Assembly (NCBI GenBank): GCA_014762645.1
Contig: JABURP010000020.1
Coordinates: 1-64,000, forward strand
From: Crocinitomicaceae bacterium
GTDB lineage: Bacteria; Bacteroidota; Bacteroidia; Flavobacteriales_D; Crocinitomicaceae
Reading direction: 5' to 3'
Length of the DNA stretch: 64,000 bases
Position numbers and translations under genes: made by a program. Under the pieces are notes generated by a model. It saw only the letters and a program-made list of their open reading frames with translations. It did not search any database and was not told the origin of the DNA. Shown piece after piece: positions 61,522-64,000 of this stretch (the stretch's first letter is position 1; each line of letters starts with the position of its first letter).

Positions 61522-61543
61522 TTCAACTGGAAAAACAGTTGAA
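61522..61543. repeat. 8-bp inverted repeat in the intergenic region
   Basis: TTCAACTG (61522-61529) and CAGTTGAA (61536-61543) are perfect arms with a 6-nt loop. It lies between the terminator at 61433 and the promoter at 61596. It may be an operator or a weak second terminator hairpin. Confidence 0.4.
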
Positions 61544-61572
61544 AATTAATGTTTTTAGAAGCTTATATTATT

Positions 61573-61593
61573 GCTCAAACATTGAGATTGAGC
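61573..61593. repeat. 6-bp inverted repeat directly upstream of the -33 box
   Basis: GCTCAA (61573-61578) and TTGAGC (61588-61593) are inverted arms with a 9-nt spacer, ending 3 nt before the -33 TTTG of the next promoter. Position suits an activator site, but the arms are short. Confidence 0.3.
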
Positions 61594-61595
61594 TA

Positions 61596-61626
61596 TTTGA
61601 CGACAGTGCTTAATACGGGATATTTG
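61596..61626 (+). promoter_or_regulatory. Candidate promoter of the second giant-protein gene
   Basis: TTTG (61596-61599), a 19-nt spacer and GATATTTG (61619-61626) fit the Bacteroidota TTTG-N19-TAnnTTTG promoter with one mismatch. The ATG at 61653 is 27 nt downstream. This is the best promoter match in the window. Confidence 0.55.
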
Positions 61627-61652
61627 ATAGAAGTCATTTAAAAACCCACGTT

Positions 61653-64000
61653 ATGTACAAATCAAGTCTTTTATTTCTTGCTGTTGCACTTTCAATAAAT
61701 AGTGTCGCATATAAAAATTTTAATCACCACCATTCATCCAATGATCACGGAAATGATGGGCGGGCTGCAAACTGTGCTCCCGCGAATGAACGATTGTTTA
61801 TGCAATACAACAATGTTCGTGCAATAATTGAAACCGGAGGCTCATTATGGCAAGACCGATTAACAGGAGCCAATGGATCTGCTTCTTATGAAGTTCCCAA
61901 AGGGTCTAATAAACACGTACTGTATTCCGGTGCCCTATGGATGGCTGGTGAAGACATTAATGGTCAATTGAAAATTGCAGCTCACATGTTTAGACAAGGA
62001 AACGATTTTTGGGCTGGTCCGCTTGGGGATCTAATAGAAGGAACAGGTAATTATAACCCTTTTGAAATCCAAAATGCGGAGAAAACACTCTATAGAGATT
62101 ACGGAGCTGCAGAAATTATACCGTCTGAGTGTAATAAATATGACCAATTTTTTACCATAAGAAGATCAGAGGTAATTCAGTTTGTCAACTGGTGGAATTG
62201 CGAAAACGACCCGAATGTTGACCCAGCTAAGTGTGATGGCGTAGAAAAGCCCAATGATGATATTATGAATCGAATTATCAATTGGCCTGCACATGGAGAT
62301 GTAACGCTGGGACAGGATTTTTATCTCGCGCCTTTTTATGACAATAAAGACTATGATGGTAATCAGGCGGATATTTACGACCCACTTAATGACGGAGATT
62401 ACCCCTGGTATGATTTAGAAATGGAGATTCAATGTAGAAACGACCGCCGGGTAACATTATATGGTGATGAAACGCACTGGTGGGTATTTAATGATAAAGG
62501 AAACATCCACACGGAAACTGGTGGTGACCCTATTGGTATGGAAGTTCGTGCACAAGCCTTTTCCTTTGCGACTAATGACGCGATTAATGACATGACTTTT
62601 TATAATTATGAATTGATCAATCGCGGGACACAAACTTTATACAACACTTATTTCGGACAATGGGTAGATTCTGATATTGGTAAAGCAGATAATGATTATG
62701 TGGGGTGTGATGTCTCTCGTGGTTTAGGATATGGTTACAATGCTCAAACTTTTGATGCGGGTCAAAGTGGTCAAGAACCTTATGGACTGTCGCCACCAGC
62801 CATTGGGGTTGACTTCTTTGAAGGTCCCTATAAAGACAATGATCAAAAAGATAATCCACTAACCACAAATATTCCAGAAGCAATTGCCGAAGAAGGAATA
62901 CCTTATGAAGGATTGGGTATTGGTTATGGAGATGGTATCATTGATAATGAACGTTTAGGTATGTCTAAGTTCGTTTACTTCAATAACGAATCCGGTGATA
63001 AGGGTGATCCTCAAACTGCAGTAGAGTACTATCAATATATGAGAGGAATGTGGAAAAATGGAGACCCATTTACCTATGGAGATGATGGTTTTGGAGGTAG
63101 TTTAATCACAAGTTATTGTTTTCCGGGAGACTCGGATCCGTACGGTTGGGGAACTGGAGGAGTGCAGGGACCTGAATGGTCTGAGGTAACAGAGCAAAAT
63201 CCTGTCAATCAGGATAAACGGTTCTTGCAATCCGCCGGACCATTTACGTTGAAGCCGGGCGCAGTAAATAATATTACAGTCGGTGTAGTGTACGGAAGAA
63301 ATACGGCTGAATCTGACCTTGAATCGTCTGTAAGAACCATGAAAGCAGCAGATACAAAGGCACAGGCCCTGTTCGATAATTGCTTTGAACTGGTAAATCC
63401 GCCTCCTGCACCAATTTTAACCATTCAGGAAATGGAAAATGAACTCATCCTTTACCTGGAATCAGGTCCTAACTTTGATGAGGAAGAATGGTTTGCTGAA
63501 GATGTGATCAACATTAACACGCCGGACTCACTCAAAGATCAGGGAATCTACTATGATGATACATTTAGATTTGAAGGATACCAAATCTATCAATTGGTAG
63601 ATAAGGATGCTTCTGTATCTGAAATTGATGACATTGAAAAAGCAAGACTTGTGGCACAATGTGACATCAAAAATGGCGTATCTAAATTGGTTAATTATAC
63701 CTATGATGAGCAATTGGGAATAACAATTCCAGCGGTTATGGTAGATGGAGCTGATGAAGGAATAGAGCACTCGTTCAGGGTTACAGAAGATTTGTTTGCT
63801 ACTGGAGATCGAAAATTGATAAACCACAAAAAGTACTATTACATTGCAGTAGCCTACGCTTACAACAACTTTAAAAATTATGATCCCAATGATCCGGATG
63901 CCCTGGATGGACAGAAAATACCTTATCTGCGATCCAGACAGGCTGCAGTAGGAGGAGAGATAGAGTCGGTACTTGGTATTCCACATGATCCTACACCGGA
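61653..64000 (+). CDS. Giant exported protein, copy 2 (partial, runs off the right edge)
   Basis: 782 codons are open from ATG 61653 to the window end without a stop. A signal peptide (MYKSSLLFLAVALSINSVAY) is followed by blocks shared with the protein at 56133: GRAANCAPANERLFM, HVLYSGALWMAGEDINGQ, RQGNDFWAGPLGDLIEG, INWPAHGDV, GDETHWWVFNDKGNIHTE, GQWVDSDIG, PILTIQEMENELILYL. Differences are confined to short insertions, such as near 62211-62240 and 62850-62915. It is a tandem paralog, with its own promoter. The C-terminal sorting domain lies outside the window. Confidence 0.88.
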   Translation, partial: MYKSSLLFLAVALSINSVAYKNFNHHHSSNDHGNDGRAANCAPANERLFMQYNNVRAIIETGGSLWQDRLTGANGSASYEVPKGSNKHVLYSGALWMAGEDINGQLKIAAHMFRQGNDFWAGPLGDLIEGTGNYNPFEIQNAEKTLYRDYGAAEIIPSECNKYDQFFTIRRSEVIQFVNWWNCENDPNVDPAKCDGVEKPNDDIMNRIINWPAHGDVTLGQDFYLAPFYDNKDYDGNQADIYDPLNDGDYPWYDLEMEIQCRNDRRVTLYGDETHWWVFNDKGNIHTETGGDPIGMEVRAQAFSFATNDAINDMTFYNYELINRGTQTLYNTYFGQWVDSDIGKADNDYVGCDVSRGLGYGYNAQTFDAGQSGQEPYGLSPPAIGVDFFEGPYKDNDQKDNPLTTNIPEAIAEEGIPYEGLGIGYGDGIIDNERLGMSKFVYFNNESGDKGDPQTAVEYYQYMRGMWKNGDPFTYGDDGFGGSLITSYCFPGDSDPYGWGTGGVQGPEWSEVTEQNPVNQDKRFLQSAGPFTLKPGAVNNITVGVVYGRNTAESDLESSVRTMKAADTKAQALFDNCFELVNPPPAPILTIQEMENELILYLESGPNFDEEEWFAEDVININTPDSLKDQGIYYDDTFRFEGYQIYQLVDKDASVSEIDDIEKARLVAQCDIKNGVSKLVNYTYDEQLGITIPAVMVDGADEGIEHSFRVTEDLFATGDRKLINHKKYYYIAVAYAYNNFKNYDPNDPDALDGQKIPYLRSRQAAVGGEIESVLGIPHDPTP

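Overview
The window looks like a chromosomal segment of a Bacteroidota bacterium, most likely a marine member of the Flavobacteriales or a close relative. The evidence is low GC, several genes with the TAnnTTTG type of -7 promoter box, a type IX secretion (T9SS) tail on a giant surface protein, PorV-like and CarboxypepD_reg/TonB-dependent outer-membrane proteins, atpDC detached from the other ATP synthase genes, and a fused-type SufBCD set. No rRNA, tRNA, IS element, CRISPR array or prophage was seen.

Layout. 1-409: 5' part of a membrane PAS sensor. 641-5271: a TonB-dependent receptor facing a TPR-SpoIIE phosphatase. 5594-9515: a small lipoprotein, a DUF2071 protein, a membrane protein, an AI-2E family permease and an rRNA-type methyltransferase. 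9520-19396: a LytS-like histidine kinase, a LytTR response regulator, a candidate LytTR operator, and a 2390-residue modular T9SS surface protein. 19419-23909: carbonic anhydrase and the sufA-B-C-D cluster, all on the minus strand. 24195-27666: the sdhCAB operon. 27750-30217: a glycosyltransferase, two tandem STAS-like proteins and a small LRR protein that overlaps ribF. 30168-33066: ribF diverging from atpD-atpC. 33230-38626: uppS-bamA-ompH-ompH-murI, an envelope biogenesis cluster. 38732-42556: a 42-repeat LRR protein and two small unknowns. 42578-48616: a TPP riboswitch and thiS-C-(tenI)-D-E-G-H. 48621-49996: PcrB-like prenyltransferase and a phosphopantetheinyl transferase. 50070-51383: ahcY. 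51444-52158: a Rieske-like lipoprotein and a very basic secreted protein on opposite strands. 52355-64000: a large CarboxypepD_reg/TonB receptor, a 1379-residue exported protein, a PorV/PorQ-like barrel, and the first 782 codons of a second copy of the 1379-residue protein that runs off the right edge.

Most genes are housekeeping. The parts most worth attention are: (i) the receptor / giant exported protein / PorV-like set with a duplicated giant protein at 52-64 kb, which looks like an outer-membrane export or assembly unit without an obvious described function; (ii) the kinase-regulator-giant adhesin unit at 9.5-19.4 kb, with a 9-bp direct repeat (12-bp spacer) between regulator and target gene, exactly the geometry of LytTR operators; and (iii) a 7-1-7 palindrome of the Fur/PerR type placed between the promoter elements of the suf cluster.
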